A model generated the notes under the pieces. That model was not told where the DNA came from and ran no database searches. It saw only the letters and a program-made list of their open reading frames with translations. Below are positions 16,302 to 25,545 of a DNA stretch of 64,000 bases, in pieces. The DNA comes from CBDBLK01 sp965243145 (GTDB taxonomy: Bacteria > Bdellovibrionota > Bacteriovoracia > Bacteriovoracales > Bacteriovoracaceae), in the NCBI GenBank assembly GCA_965243145.1, contig CBDEUB010000002.1:1426001-1490000 (forward strand), read 5' to 3'. Numbering within the stretch: the first letter of the stretch is position 1; every line of letters starts with the position of its first letter. Both the position numbers and the translations under genes were made by a program.

Positions 16302-17765
16302 CTAACTTTTGAGATTCAAAATTGTTTGGAACATGTCATCGGCAGTCTGCATAACTTTGGCCGATGCCTGGTAGGCCTGTTGAAAGCGTATCAAATTGGC
16401 GGTTTCTTCATCCAAATTGACTCCACTAACCCGTTCTCTAAGGTCTTGGGTCTGGGATAAAATCCCCTCGGCCTGTTCTGCATCCAACCTGGCCTTGCCG
16501 ACTTCGATGCCAATGCGGCCAATAGATTTGAGAAAATGCTCCTCTATAGTCGCCGTTCCCCCTTCCATAAATTTTTCGTGTTGGAGTTTTGAAATGCCAA
16601 TGGCAATCCGATTGTCTCCGGGGCTGTTGGCCTCCAATGCCGTTACAATATTGGAAAGATCACTTTTGACTTCACGACTTAATGCCAAAGACATTGCCGC
16701 TCCCTCGGAAGTACCAGCAACTTCAAAAAAATTGATTCCCGTCACCGGGCCTTTACCATCAAAATTAACTGGCCCGCCCTGGCCATCAATTTCAACCTTA
16801 CGGTTCACATAACCATTTCTATGGATGGCATTGACTGTATTGGCAAAATCAAAAGCAATTTGATCAATCGTTCTTCTCAAAATGCTAATATCTCTATTCC
16901 TCACTTTGATGAGAGAAGAAGTTTCACCACCTTCAAAAAATTTTGTTAGCTTTTGAGAAGGACGGTTTTTCAAAAAAATTTCCATGGAGCCATCGCGCCC
17001 GTCAGAACTGCCTTCTTTATAAATGCTCCCCGTTCCCAATTCTTGAATTTCCTTTCCCGCCACCAGTGTACCTATGCCTTTTGCCGATACAATAAAATTA
17101 CCGTGGTTGTCTTGATAAGTTTTAATCCTCAAATAACGACTCATTTTTCTGAGCGCCACATCCCTTTGATCGCGTAAATCGCTGGATTCACCGCCAATTT
17201 TTTCCAAAAAAGCTATTTGCTTGTTCAATTTGGCCACTTTTTTCATAGAAGCATTGATGTCTCCTATTTGAGTGACAATTCTATTGTCTAAATCGGTAGA
17301 AAGTTTATTCAGTGTATCCTGAATCCTGTAAAAATCTTTAACCACAATCGAGGCGCTATCGCGGACAATAGAGCGGACTGTTTCATTTTCCGGACGACTG
17401 GACAATTCACGAAAAGAATTATAAAACCTATTGAGAACTTGATTGAGGCCCTCTCCATCGACTTCATTAAAAATACTTTCCACCCGCGACATTTCTTCAG
17501 AGCGCGTTTCATAAAATTTGTGCTCACTGGTGTATCTCAGCAAATTCTTTTCAAGATGACGAGAATGGGCCCGTTTAACATCGGCAATTTCTACACCCAC
17601 TCCTTGGGTCACACCTGTATTACTGTAGGGTGGAATGGCCTTTTGCAAAACCCTTTGACGGCTGTACCCTTCAGTATTGACATTGGCAATATTGTGGCCA
17701 GTTGTTTCTAAAGATTTTTTGGAAGCATTTAGGCCAGTATTTCCAATAGATAAAATATCCGCCAA
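16302..17765 (-). CDS. flgK: flagellar hook-associated protein 1
   Basis: 487 residues. The N-terminus LSIGNTGLNASKKSLETTGH followed by NIANVNTEGYSRQR is the rod-hook consensus, and the C-terminus SGVNLDEETANLIRFQQAYQ followed by ASAKVMQTADDM matches FlgK. It forms the first junction ring on the hook. Length fits the shorter FlgK type. It follows flgN closely (about 24 bases) and precedes flgL by 15; the FlgN chaperone gene next to it is its usual partner. Confidence 0.95.
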   Translation of the reverse strand: MADILSIGNTGLNASKKSLETTGHNIANVNTEGYSRQRVLQKAIPPYSNTGVTQGVGVEIADVKRAHSRHLEKNLLRYTSEHKFYETRSEEMSRVESIFNEVDGEGLNQVLNRFYNSFRELSSRPENETVRSIVRDSASIVVKDFYRIQDTLNKLSTDLDNRIVTQIGDINASMKKVAKLNKQIAFLEKIGGESSDLRDQRDVALRKMSRYLRIKTYQDNHGNFIVSAKGIGTLVAGKEIQELGTGSIYKEGSSDGRDGSMEIFLKNRPSQKLTKFFEGGETSSLIKVRNRDISILRRTIDQIAFDFANTVNAIHRNGYVNRKVEIDGQGGPVNFDGKGPVTGINFFEVAGTSEGAAMSLALSREVKSDLSNIVTALEANSPGDNRIAIGISKLQHEKFMEGGTATIEEHFLKSIGRIGIEVGKARLDAEQAEGILSQTQDLRERVSGVNLDEETANLIRFQQAYQASAKVMQTADDMFQTILNLKS

Positions 17766-17789
17766 TTCTTTCTCCTCAAAGATTAATTT

Positions 17790-18305
17790 TCACTTGCCGA
17801 CTTGGGAAAAAGCACCTTGCGCATTATAGCCAGGATAATTTTTTATTTCCGAAATTCCCTCTCTAATAGATTGTAGTGATCGGAGTGCTTTATTAACAAA
17901 AATTTGATTTTTTTTATTTTGCGCCTGAATATCGTCTATCAAATTCAATAAAAGCTCATTAAAATCAAAAAGGTGCTTTTGCTCTTTTTCTATTTTTAAA
18001 TGATTCATAACCTCGATAAGGTCGTTAGCATTGTTAATTCTGTCTCGGCCAAATATCCTATTGACTTCTTTCATAATCTCTCGACGAACTTTCTCTAATT
18101 TTTGAATAGTTTGCAAAATTTCGTTTTTTTCTTTTAAACACTCTTCCACTTTTTCAATATTGCTCGACAATAAAAAAGAGTACTCCATCCAGGTTTTATT
18201 CAAAAGATTGTTATGTTCTACACAAAAATCCTTCCACAAGTCGGTAATTTCCCAATAAAGCATTTCCTTTGATCTTTGATCGGATTTAACAATTTCAGTA
18301 TTCAT
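17790..18305 (-). CDS. flgN: FlgN-like export chaperone
   Basis: 171 residues, mostly long charged helices, with no signal peptide. LWKDFCVEHNNLLNKTWMEY starts the helical bundle, and LKEKNEILQTIQKLEKVR is typical of FlgN. FlgN binds FlgK and FlgL in the cytoplasm and delivers them to the export gate. Identification rests partly on position between flgM and flgK, because FlgN sequences are weakly conserved. Confidence 0.78.
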   Translation of the reverse strand: MNTEIVKSDQRSKEMLYWEITDLWKDFCVEHNNLLNKTWMEYSFLLSSNIEKVEECLKEKNEILQTIQKLEKVRREIMKEVNRIFGRDRINNANDLIEVMNHLKIEKEQKHLFDFNELLLNLIDDIQAQNKKNQIFVNKALRSLQSIREGISEIKNYPGYNAQGAFSQVGK

Positions 18306-18319
18306 ATAAATTTTTTAAC

Positions 18320-18634
18320 TCAAAGTTCCTGGGAAATAATTTTATCTGCCAAAGCATCGTAATCAATTTCATAATTCCCCGAAGCTATCTGCTTACGCAG
18401 GCGTTCTATTTTTTCCGATTGATCTACAACAGGAGAAGAATCAACAGCTTTTTTAATGATGTTAAAATCTTTGATGGCATCAGAAAATGTTATTTTGGCA
18501 TCGCCTTCCGCTTTTTGATTATGTTTAATTTTTTGTTTTACAGAAGGCCCATTTAAATAATTCTTGTCCGATACTGTGCGGGTATTTTTGCTTTTTGGAA
18601 AAAAATTGGAACGCGTAGATTCAATATTGCTCAT
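18320..18634 (-). CDS. flgM: anti-sigma-28 factor FlgM
   Basis: 104 residues. The C-terminal part KIERLRKQIASGNYEIDYDA followed by LADKIISQEL is the sigma-28-binding helix pattern of FlgM; the N-terminal half is charged and probably disordered, as in the family. FlgM holds FliA inactive until the hook is finished, then is exported. It sits 10 bases after the rod-binding gene and 15 before flgN. No fliA gene lies in the window. Confidence 0.88.
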   Translation of the reverse strand: MSNIESTRSNFFPKSKNTRTVSDKNYLNGPSVKQKIKHNQKAEGDAKITFSDAIKDFNIIKKAVDSSPVVDQSEKIERLRKQIASGNYEIDYDALADKIISQEL

Positions 18635-18644
18635 AATTCTTCCT

Positions 18645-19040
18645 TCATTTTGACAATTTTATTTCCGCATAAGGATTATTCTTTGGATATTGATTTTGCA
18701 CGGCCTTCAAATAGGCCTGATAGGCCAAATGATTGCGTTTCTCTTTGGGATAAATTTGATCTAATATCATATCTTGGATTCCCATGCCTACATGGCCCCG
18801 TGCCATCTTGTCCGCCCTTTCTCCCGTCAACAAGTCTTGATAATAGTTCATAGATGTGCTGGGGGATTCAGAAAATTGAGTCGTTTTGCTCATCTGATCA
18901 ATCATAAGTTCGAGAAATTTTTTTTCCATTCCACGGGCCATTTCCTTATAGGGTTCAGGTATATACTCTCTCCCCTCGTGACTGGGCCTAATTCGTTCTG
19001 CTTGTGCTCCCGAAATTTGATTTATTCCGCTCACATTCAA
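18645..19040 (-). CDS. flgJ: FlgJ-like rod-binding protein without hydrolase domain
   Basis: 131 residues containing only the N-terminal rod-binding domain: MARGMEKKFLELMIDQMSKT near residue 34, then MNYYQDLLTGERADKMA near 63 and GIQDMILDQIYPK. The C-terminal muramidase present in enterobacterial FlgJ (over 300 residues) is absent, as in many delta- and alphaproteobacteria-like systems, so wall opening for the rod must come from another enzyme. It assists rod assembly in the periplasm. About 95 bases separate it from flgI. Confidence 0.85.
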   Translation of the reverse strand: MNVSGINQISGAQAERIRPSHEGREYIPEPYKEMARGMEKKFLELMIDQMSKTTQFSESPSTSMNYYQDLLTGERADKMARGHVGMGIQDMILDQIYPKEKRNHLAYQAYLKAVQNQYPKNNPYAEIKLSK

Positions 19041-19134
19041 ACCCTCAAAACAGCTTCTTAGTAATATTTTAACATTTTATAATGACTTTATCCCGCACTC
19101 TGTAAAGAAGGCAAAAATGAACATCTTGGCACAA

Positions 19135-20142
19135 TTAGATGATCTCAATTTCTCCGACAAGTGCTCCATTGCTTTTCAGTGCTTGAAAAATGGCCATTAA
19201 ATCCTCGGGAGATGTTCCAAAAGCATTTAAACTTTTAACCAAGTCTTTCAGTGTAGTTTTCTGATCAACGAAATAAACTGTTTCCGATTTGCTCTCTTCA
19301 CTATCTTCTTCCTGCTTTATTTCAATGCTCAAATCTCCATGGCCAATGGCCACAGGCCTTAGCCTAATATCTCCCCCCAGCACCACTGTTCCGGTTCTTT
19401 CATTAATAACTATCTTGGCCTTTTGATCGGTGTTAATTTTAAAATTTTCGATAATTGCCATCAATTGCACCACCCTTTTCTGATAATATGTGGGAACAAT
19501 TAAATCAATAGTTGTAGCATCCCTGGCAATGGCGTAACGGCCGCCCAATTCCTCATTGATAACCTTTTCAATGCGTGCTGAAGTCGTAAAATCAGGATTT
19601 TTAATTCCCAATTGAAGCGACTTTTTCTGATCAAATTTGAGTTCGATTTCCTTTTCCACAATGGCACCTTCCAAAATTCTGGCCATAGTGGGATATTGTA
19701 CTTTTTTGCGCAAACCTCCAGTTGAAAGAATCCCATTGGCAATGGCATAAACTTCTCCATCTCCTCCCTTTAAAGGTGTAATGAGTAATGTCCCCCCGGC
19801 CAGAGAAGAAGCATCGCCAATAGAACTTACAACTACATCTAATTTTTGGCCGACTCTTGCAAAGGCCGGCAATTTGGCAGTGACCACTACCGATGCGATA
19901 TTTTGGGATGAAACTTCTTGCTTGGAATCAAGGCCCAATTTTTTGAGCATTGTCTTGATCGAATTGGTGACAACTTCTCCGCCGCCATCTCCTGTCCCGT
20001 TCAGGCCAATCACCAGGCCATAACCCACAATCGGATTTTCTCGCACACCTTTTACATCAATAATATCCTTTAGGCGGCCAATGCCTGAATAAATATCTCC
20101 AGACAAAATTAACAAAAATGATAGAAAAAGTTTTTTACCCAT
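19135..20142 (-). CDS. flgI: flagellar P-ring protein
   Basis: About 335 residues. A signal peptide (KKLFLSFLLILSGDIYS) precedes the family hallmark RLKDIIDVKGVRENPIVGYG and LVIGLNGTGDGG. Later conserved parts include AIVVTAKL-like segments and ERTGTVVLGGDIRLRPVAIG. FlgI forms the ring in the peptidoglycan layer. ATG 20142 is chosen because GGAG lies seven bases before it and the signal peptide starts there; a GTG at 20166 overlaps flgH by four bases. Confidence 0.94.
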   Translation of the reverse strand: MGKKLFLSFLLILSGDIYSGIGRLKDIIDVKGVRENPIVGYGLVIGLNGTGDGGGEVVTNSIKTMLKKLGLDSKQEVSSQNIASVVVTAKLPAFARVGQKLDVVVSSIGDASSLAGGTLLITPLKGGDGEVYAIANGILSTGGLRKKVQYPTMARILEGAIVEKEIELKFDQKKSLQLGIKNPDFTTSARIEKVINEELGGRYAIARDATTIDLIVPTYYQKRVVQLMAIIENFKINTDQKAKIVINERTGTVVLGGDIRLRPVAIGHGDLSIEIKQEEDSEESKSETVYFVDQKTTLKDLVKSLNAFGTSPEDLMAIFQALKSNGALVGEIEII

Positions 20143-20162
20143 AACAAATCTCCATTCATTCG

Positions 20163-20924
20163 TCACCTTATGACAACAACATTCGACTCTATAATGCGAT
20201 CGGAGTCTATTGCATTGTTTTTATCAATATCCCTTTTGGCCACGAGGGATTGAATTTCAACCAAACGCTTTTGACTTTGATAAATTAAACTTTTCCTCCC
20301 TTTGAGTAAGAGGTGGTTCCTGCTTACTTCTTCGATGACCATGCTAGAAATTCTGTCATAAATTTTATTGTCATTTTGATCGTCATCTTGGGCGGTTGTG
20401 TTGGCATTGGCCTGCGCTTCTGTATTGTTGGGAAGAGATGCCGGATTTTTGCCCGTTGGCGAGATTTTCCCATTTCTATTGGGGTAGGCCCTTTTCAATT
20501 CTGCCGTAATAATGTTCTTTAAATTCCTACGAACTTCTATAAGAACAATATCCCCTTTGGATTTAAAATTGTCTTCTGCAAAGAAAAAGGATTGATTATT
20601 TTTTTTGTCTTTCCATAAACTGCCATCACTTTGAATGTCTCTTAAATCCTCGGCCTTGTAGCGCTTTTTTGATACAGGAACATAATTGCGCTTCACGGAA
20701 GGGTAAACATAGCGATGGCTCAGTGTAGATATTCTTGGATTTTTGGCCTCATTTTTTTTGTAGATGGAAAGAGCATTTTTTTCTTTATCCTTCTTGTTTC
20801 CTTTTTTTGCTTTAGCATCCAGCCTTCTATCAATATTGCGATGAAGTTGCTCAATATAATGGGAGCATCCCACTGAAGAAAAAAATACAATACTCAAGAA
20901 AACAAAATGGCCCAATCTTTTCAT
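20163..20924 (-). CDS. flgH: flagellar L-ring protein, lipoprotein
   Basis: 253 residues. The signal ends in a lipobox (FFSSVGC), as FlgH needs for outer-membrane anchoring. LWKDKKNNQSFFFAEDNFKS followed by KGDIVLIEVRR matches the family GSLW-GDI region, and the C-terminal NHLLLKGRKSL and ESNVVVIR matches the end. A Lys/Asn-rich spacer (about 150-190, including NNTEAQANANTTAQDDDQND) is longer than usual. Its start overlaps the stop of flgA by four bases. Confidence 0.9.
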   Translation of the reverse strand: MKRLGHFVFLSIVFFSSVGCSHYIEQLHRNIDRRLDAKAKKGNKKDKEKNALSIYKKNEAKNPRISTLSHRYVYPSVKRNYVPVSKKRYKAEDLRDIQSDGSLWKDKKNNQSFFFAEDNFKSKGDIVLIEVRRNLKNIITAELKRAYPNRNGKISPTGKNPASLPNNTEAQANANTTAQDDDQNDNKIYDRISSMVIEEVSRNHLLLKGRKSLIYQSQKRLVEIQSLVAKRDIDKNNAIDSDRIIESNVVVIR

Positions 20925-21826
20925 AACTCAACCACGACTTTGTCAAAATCCACAACTCTGCCCATAATAATTTTTTTGGTTCTCATATTCCTCAAGCGAA
21001 TATTCTCTCCCCATCTTCCTGTTTGCATGGGCATGGCCTTACTCAATAATTTAATGCCGCCACTAGAAAGAGTGATTTTGGCCAACCTTCCAGGAAAAAC
21101 CAAACGGATGGGGGTTAAATCTCCGGATTTGAGAATGTCACCAACGCGCTTGGGTTTATTTAATTTATGAAATTTGAGATTCTCTCTGTGGGTAAAAAAT
21201 TGCTCTGGCCATTCAGAAAAAACAGTTTTTGTCTCAAATTGTCCATTTTCGAGAGGAGAAGAATGGGGCATTAAATTTTTTTTGCTCACCAAGGCCTCTG
21301 TTTCAACCAAAATGCGCCCTTTAATCCATTCCTGGCGCACACTGCCTTTTAACTCATTTGCGATCTTGACTTTAATGGTTTTGCTCCCTGGCCTGTGGCA
21401 ATGAGAACATTCGGCCACATGAAGAGACTCATCCTTATCGAGAGGAAAATATCCCTGAGAGTTTCCCAGAATTTTCACTTCTTTAAAAAACCATTTTTTA
21501 CCGGGGAAAAGCCTGTCTTTTAAAAAAACATCTAAATCGACTAACTCAACATGCCCGGGAACAATATCGGCCTGAGCATGATAATTTTCTTTGAACCATG
21601 CGCTTTTTAAAGGGCCTTTTTTTTTGACCAGAACTTGCCTCAACGAATGTAATATCTTATCTGGACAATTGCTTGACTTAATGGCCAAACGGGATTTTGC
21701 AAAATCAAATTGGCCTGATCTCACAATTTTGCCGTAAGTTTCTATTTTGCATCCGACTGACGCTTTTGCAAATTCAACACAAGCAAATAACAAAATAACT
21801 ATTGAGGCCAGTTTGAACATAAGCAA
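20921..21826 (-). CDS. flgA: FlgA-like P-ring assembly chaperone
   Basis: 301 residues, longer than the roughly 220 of enterobacterial FlgA. A signal peptide (FKLASIVILLFACVEFAKA) directs it to the periplasm. The C-terminal SAF-like domain is visible: VGDILKSGDLTPIRLVFPGR, LSSGGIKLLSKAMPMQTGRW and GRVVDFDKVVVEL. The extra N-terminal length holds a CSHC-type pair in HVAECSHCHRPGS, unusual for FlgA and possibly a disulphide or metal site. FlgA helps FlgI polymerise. Starts four bases after the flgG stop. Confidence 0.85.
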   Translation of the reverse strand: MLMFKLASIVILLFACVEFAKASVGCKIETYGKIVRSGQFDFAKSRLAIKSSNCPDKILHSLRQVLVKKKGPLKSAWFKENYHAQADIVPGHVELVDLDVFLKDRLFPGKKWFFKEVKILGNSQGYFPLDKDESLHVAECSHCHRPGSKTIKVKIANELKGSVRQEWIKGRILVETEALVSKKNLMPHSSPLENGQFETKTVFSEWPEQFFTHRENLKFHKLNKPKRVGDILKSGDLTPIRLVFPGRLAKITLSSGGIKLLSKAMPMQTGRWGENIRLRNMRTKKIIMGRVVDFDKVVVEL

Positions 21827-21830
21827 CTGT

Positions 21831-22616
21831 CTACCTTATAGTGTTTACCGTCTGAAGCATCTCATCGGCCACTTTCATAACCTTAGCATTCATTTCATAA
21901 CCCCTTTGCGCCTTGATGAGGTTGGACATTTCCACCATGATGCTGACATTGGATGACTCCAAGCTACCCTGCAAAATATTGCCTGCATTATCTTCACCGG
22001 CAACATTGGTAATCGCCTCTCCACTGGAAAGTGTTGGCCGATACATATTCCCTCCCACAGCATCTAGGCCTACCGAATTGGTAAATGTAAAAACGGGAAT
22101 TTGGCCAACCTCGACAGGTTCTCTTTGATTTTTGATAAACGCCTCCACACGCCCATCTTCGCTGATCTTGACAGATAATGTGTTGTTGGGAAAATTCAAA
22201 TTGGGGACGACCGTGTGGCCGTGTTTGCTGACTAAAATTCCCTGGGCATTAACATTAAAAGCTCCGTCCCTGGTATAAGTAATGGTTTGATTGGGGAGTA
22301 TCAATCCAAAAAAACCGTCTCCATTAATCATCAGATCAAAAGGATTGTTGGTAATTTGAGGATTGCCAACATGAAATTCCCTTTTGGTAGCGCTTATTTT
22401 GGAACCTGTGCCAATTTGAATCCCGGCATTATGGCGACTGTCATAACTCGATCGCGACCCTGCCATTTGGACTGTTTCATAAAGCAAAGATTCAGTTTCC
22501 GCTCGTTGTCTCTTGTATCCAGTAGTATCGACATTAGCGATATTATTGGAGATAGTGCTGACATTCGTTTCCTGGGCCGCCATTCCCGTAGCGGCCGTGT
22601 GTATGGCCCTCATCAT
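21831..22616 (-). CDS. flgG: flagellar distal rod protein
   Basis: About 261 residues, the usual FlgG length. MRAIHTAATGMAAQETNVST followed by ISNNIANVDTTGYKRQRAE is the rod N-terminal consensus, and the C-terminus SNVSIMVEMSNLIKAQRGYE followed by MNAKVMKVADEM is equally typical. ATG 22616 is chosen because FlgG carries no signal peptide; the frame is open to 22673 and the extra 19 residues look like a signal sequence, which would be wrong for a type III export substrate. Confidence 0.92.
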   Translation of the reverse strand: MMRAIHTAATGMAAQETNVSTISNNIANVDTTGYKRQRAETESLLYETVQMAGSRSSYDSRHNAGIQIGTGSKISATKREFHVGNPQITNNPFDLMINGDGFFGLILPNQTITYTRDGAFNVNAQGILVSKHGHTVVPNLNFPNNTLSVKISEDGRVEAFIKNQREPVEVGQIPVFTFTNSVGLDAVGGNMYRPTLSSGEAITNVAGEDNAGNILQGSLESSNVSIMVEMSNLIKAQRGYEMNAKVMKVADEMLQTVNTIR

Positions 22617-22682
22617 CGCCCCATTTTCAAAACAAAATATTATCATTATGATTTTAAATACCGTTTTTTTCATTTTGCTCTC

Positions 22683-23504
22683 CTAAAAACGAGCAATCTC
22701 GTTATAAGCTTTTTCCGCCATGCTGTCATAGACCTTAATCACTCTCTGTAAATTTTCAAACTGCCGGTGCGCTTTGATAAGTTCCGACATTTCCTCGACA
22801 GCATTGACATTCGATTTTTCCACAAACCCTTGATGCACCTTGGATTTCAACACATTTTTCGATATATTGTTTTCAGAGTTATTGATAAAAAATCCATTGC
22901 CTTCCTTGGTGAGTTTGTGAATATCATTAAATTCGACAATACTTAAACGATTGACGGTATTGCCATTAACAGAAATTTCACCTTCTTGATTAATGTGCAC
23001 CTTCCCCCGGGGAATGGATACTTTTCTACTCCCGGGGCCAATTGGCAATGCCTCGTTGGCAATAACTCTCTCTTGCAATTTGGCCAGAACCGGATAACCT
23101 TCGTTAGTCACTAAGACCCCTTCAGAACTGAGCGAGAAAGTCCCCTTTCTGGAATAGCGAATCCCATTGGGAGTCAAAATTTCAAAAAAACCCTGGCCAT
23201 TGATGGCCAAATCAAAAGGATTTTGAGTGGGAGTCAATTGCCCTTGGGAATACTTTGTATAAACCGCATCGGCCTTAACTTGGGCCTTTTCCGCCCCATA
23301 AGTCCGATAAAAATCTTCCGGCGACCATTCCTTATCAGGGAGGTCTATGTCGGTTCCCTTTTCATAGGCGGAGAGGTATTCACGAAAAACCATTTGATCC
23401 TTTTTAAATCCCGGAGTGTTAATATTGGCCACATTATTGGCAATAGTCTCAACATTCCTTTGCTGAGAAATGGCCCCTGATACCGGCACCCACAAACCTT
23501 TCAA
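22683..23504 (-). CDS. flgF: flagellar proximal rod protein FlgF
   Basis: 273 residues of the FlgF/FlgG family, first in the operon. The N-terminus WVPVSGAISQQRNVETIANN followed by VANINTPGFKKDQMVFREYL and the C-terminus QGFVEKSNVNAVEEMSELIK followed by AHRQFENLQRVIK are diagnostic. The position before flgG supports flgF rather than a second flgG. The only plausible start is TTG 23504; no in-frame ATG exists before an upstream stop. About ten bases separate it from the open frame of flgG. Confidence 0.87.
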   Translation of the reverse strand: MKGLWVPVSGAISQQRNVETIANNVANINTPGFKKDQMVFREYLSAYEKGTDIDLPDKEWSPEDFYRTYGAEKAQVKADAVYTKYSQGQLTPTQNPFDLAINGQGFFEILTPNGIRYSRKGTFSLSSEGVLVTNEGYPVLAKLQERVIANEALPIGPGSRKVSIPRGKVHINQEGEISVNGNTVNRLSIVEFNDIHKLTKEGNGFFINNSENNISKNVLKSKVHQGFVEKSNVNAVEEMSELIKAHRQFENLQRVIKVYDSMAEKAYNEIARF

Positions 23505-23629
23505 ATTTGGCCCCCGTGTGAACTCATCCTACCTTCCATCATATCAACGAGACTTAAAAACAACCTACAGGCCAGTCATGAGGAAATTTTATCCCTATAA
23601 AATGCTCACCTTCTCAAAAAACAATTCTT

Positions 23630-24133
23630 TTAAAGGGCCATTTTCGCAAAATAGGCGGGGGGAAGGTTGCATAAAACCCAATGCCATTCCTGACGGGTAA
23701 AAAATTGGCCAAATATTGGCCTTTTCGTCATAGAGTATAAAACAGTCAGAAATTCGCTCTCCGGTTTCATTCGAGAAGTCACATTTATAAGAATTTTCTG
23801 GCACAGAGGAGAGGGCAAAAGACTGTAAGGTAGTGCCGAAATAACAGTGTCGACAAACGGACAACCAAACCGATCCAAAATTTCCCCCAAATTTTCTGCC
23901 GAATCGTGCACCAAATGCCTTTTGGAAAACTCCGGTTTAAACAAAACTTTAAGCCGGCCGTGAAAACTTGGGTTTACTTCTATACAAATAAATATGGTTT
24001 CAGGGGCAATCCGCTTTAAAATTTCCCGAGTAAAAGCACCCGTTCCTGGCCCCAATTCAACGACAACTTTTGCCGATTCCAAACGGGAAGCATCCAACAT
24101 TTTTTTTACAAAATGAGAAGAGGTCGGAAACAA
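23630..24133 (-). CDS. SAM-dependent methyltransferase, PmtA / rRNA-dimethylase-like
   Basis: 167 residues from TTG 24133. The SAM-binding motif VVVELGPGTGAFTREIL and the later VDTVISALPYSLLP resemble phospholipid N-methyltransferases of the PmtA type. Oddly, family-like sequence (FLKEFLHSPQSIGALFPTSS) is encoded in frame upstream of the TTG, back to a stop at about 24208, without ATG, GTG or TTG; ATT at 24188-24190 is the only near-cognate candidate. Either an unusual start is used or the gene has lost its start codon. It lies between the flg operon and the exported paralogs, same strand. Confidence 0.7.
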   Translation of the reverse strand: MFPTSSHFVKKMLDASRLESAKVVVELGPGTGAFTREILKRIAPETIFICIEVNPSFHGRLKVLFKPEFSKRHLVHDSAENLGEILDRFGCPFVDTVISALPYSLLPSPLCQKILINVTSRMKPESEFLTVLYSMTKRPIFGQFFTRQEWHWVLCNLPPAYFAKMAL

Positions 24134-24247
24134 TGCACCTATGGATTGAGGCGAATGAAGGAACTCTTTAAGAAATTTTAGTGCACTAATCCTTTGGCCC
24201 CAGAATATGTCTCATAAGAAAAATTTTAGGTTTGAAAGGGAAAAAAC

Positions 24248-24841
24248 TCAATTTTTGGCCAGGTCGAACTTTCCTGCCGACTCGACATTTCGCCTGCACA
24301 GAAAATAGGCCATTGCCGAAGTCACTCCGGCCAAAGCAAGACCTTCGATAAAAATGGGGGTCATCGCTTTGGCCCCCAATTGGCCTGATAAATGTATAAT
24401 ATTTGATGCTAAACTGGTTCCAGACAATACGGCAAAAATGCCCAAGGGTAGCATTGCTTTAGCATCGGGAAGTTTGTAGTTAAACCCAATTAAACAGGAA
24501 CCAACAGCATTGACACCCATCAAAACCGCTCCCCCGATTAAAATGGCCGCCTGAGATTCGGAAAGAAGTGCCGCCCACCGGATTTCTTCGGGACTTAACA
24601 CCATGTGGGCGTAAAGCACATCCTCTTCTCCGCACTTCCGAAGTTCTTCGGGAAACCCGTCGGCATTTGCAAAAAAATCGGCAAAGCGCTCGGGAGGCAA
24701 ATGGCGGCCGTATGGCCCTCCCACTTTGCAGCGAGGGGTTCCGTCTTCGTTGAGGAGAATCACCGGCGCTTCCCCCGCGTCTTGGGCCACTGTTTGAAAA
24801 GCGAATAATGCCAACAACAATATCTTAAAAAAGAATTTCAC
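24248..24841 (-). CDS. exported four-cysteine membrane protein (paralog C)
   Basis: 197 residues from GTG 24841. Signal peptide (FFKILLLALFAFQTVAQ), then a soluble segment with GTPRCKVGG (first conserved Cys) and ELRKCGEEDVL (second), the helix start SPEEIR, and three to four hydrophobic helices with NAVGSCLIG (third Cys) and a C-terminal YFLCRRN (fourth). Family unknown. It is one of three paralogs downstream of the MNIO operon. Its soluble segment is nearly identical at DNA level to paralog B, while the rest is not. It may be a substrate of the MNIO enzyme; that is inference. Confidence 0.75.
   Translation of the reverse strand: MKFFFKILLLALFAFQTVAQDAGEAPVILLNEDGTPRCKVGGPYGRHLPPERFADFFANADGFPEELRKCGEEDVLYAHMVLSPEEIRWAALLSESQAAILIGGAVLMGVNAVGSCLIGFNYKLPDAKAMLPLGIFAVLSGTSLASNIIHLSGQLGAKAMTPIFIEGLALAGVTSAMAYFLCRRNVESAGKFDLAKN
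24578..24763. repeat. 186-bp block shared with 25873-26058, copy 1
   Basis: Aligned to the second copy at a constant offset of 1295 bases, this block differs at one position (24749 G against 26044 A). Including the seven bases from 24571 adds one more mismatch. Identity ends sharply on both sides, although both flanks code for homologous proteins, which points to gene conversion. The block encodes the Cys1-Cys2 segment. Confidence 0.9.
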
Positions 24842-24860
24842 GGAGCAGACTGCCCTATTG

Positions 24861-25472
24861 TTACGGTGATAGCAAAATACTCCACATCATCACAATTGTA
24901 CTGCTGCCGAGTTTTAATAGAGGAATATTGTCGATGGCCTTTGTAGTTTTCTCTACACATGCGTACCCTTCAGGTTCAGGGAAATCAAGCAAGAATTGAG
25001 AATAAAATTTTTCGCCAACTACACTATTTGAAGACGACGACGATGGGGCCATTGCCACTGCGAGAATCGACCACCGCGCATACTCCCGGATCATCTCTCT
25101 AGGTTCCCAGTAATCTGCCGTCAACAACGGTTCTCTTCCCTCATCGTTTAGGCCTTCCAAAAATTCCGAGAGGTAGAGGGAAAAATGGGGAGAGTTGTTT
25201 GCATTAATCTCAAATAGCGTCTGTTTGAAAAATTCAGAATACGCCTCCATTGCATCGGACATCACACTCAATCGCATCAACCTGTTATAAAAATCGGCCC
25301 ACCGACTTTTCGCCGACAATTCATCGGAACGGCACCAATCATTTTTTACATAATGGCCCAGTTCTAAAGCAAAGTTCTTTAAATTTTGAACTTGCGGAGC
25401 AACCCCTTGTGCCGCCAAAATGCTTTTGGTGAAAAGGAATAATATTGCCAGAAAACACACCATTTTTTTCAT
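24861..25472 (-). CDS. exported protein of unknown function
   Basis: 203 residues. AGAGG lies five bases before ATG 25472, then a signal peptide (FLAILFLFTKSILA). The mature part is helical with a WCRSDELSAKSRWADFYNRL motif near residue 47, a serine run (SSSSSN) near 150, and a C-terminal hydrophobic helix (STIVMMWSILLSP) that could anchor it in the inner membrane. It is not similar to its two neighbours, which are paralogs of each other, but shares their layout of export plus C-terminal anchor. No family recognised. Confidence 0.62.
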   Translation of the reverse strand: MKKMVCFLAILFLFTKSILAAQGVAPQVQNLKNFALELGHYVKNDWCRSDELSAKSRWADFYNRLMRLSVMSDAMEAYSEFFKQTLFEINANNSPHFSLYLSEFLEGLNDEGREPLLTADYWEPREMIREYARWSILAVAMAPSSSSSNSVVGEKFYSQFLLDFPEPEGYACVEKTTKAIDNIPLLKLGSSTIVMMWSILLSP

Positions 25473-25545
25473 AGGAACCTCTCAAGTGGAAATTAATAGT
25501 AAAACTACATTTACAAATTTTATCGACAAAAGGCAAGTTGAAAAG

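Noticed and set aside
22617..22673. Signal-peptide-like extension of flgG
   Set aside because: Rod proteins leave through the flagellar export gate and carry no Sec signal; the conserved FlgG N-terminus starts at 22616.
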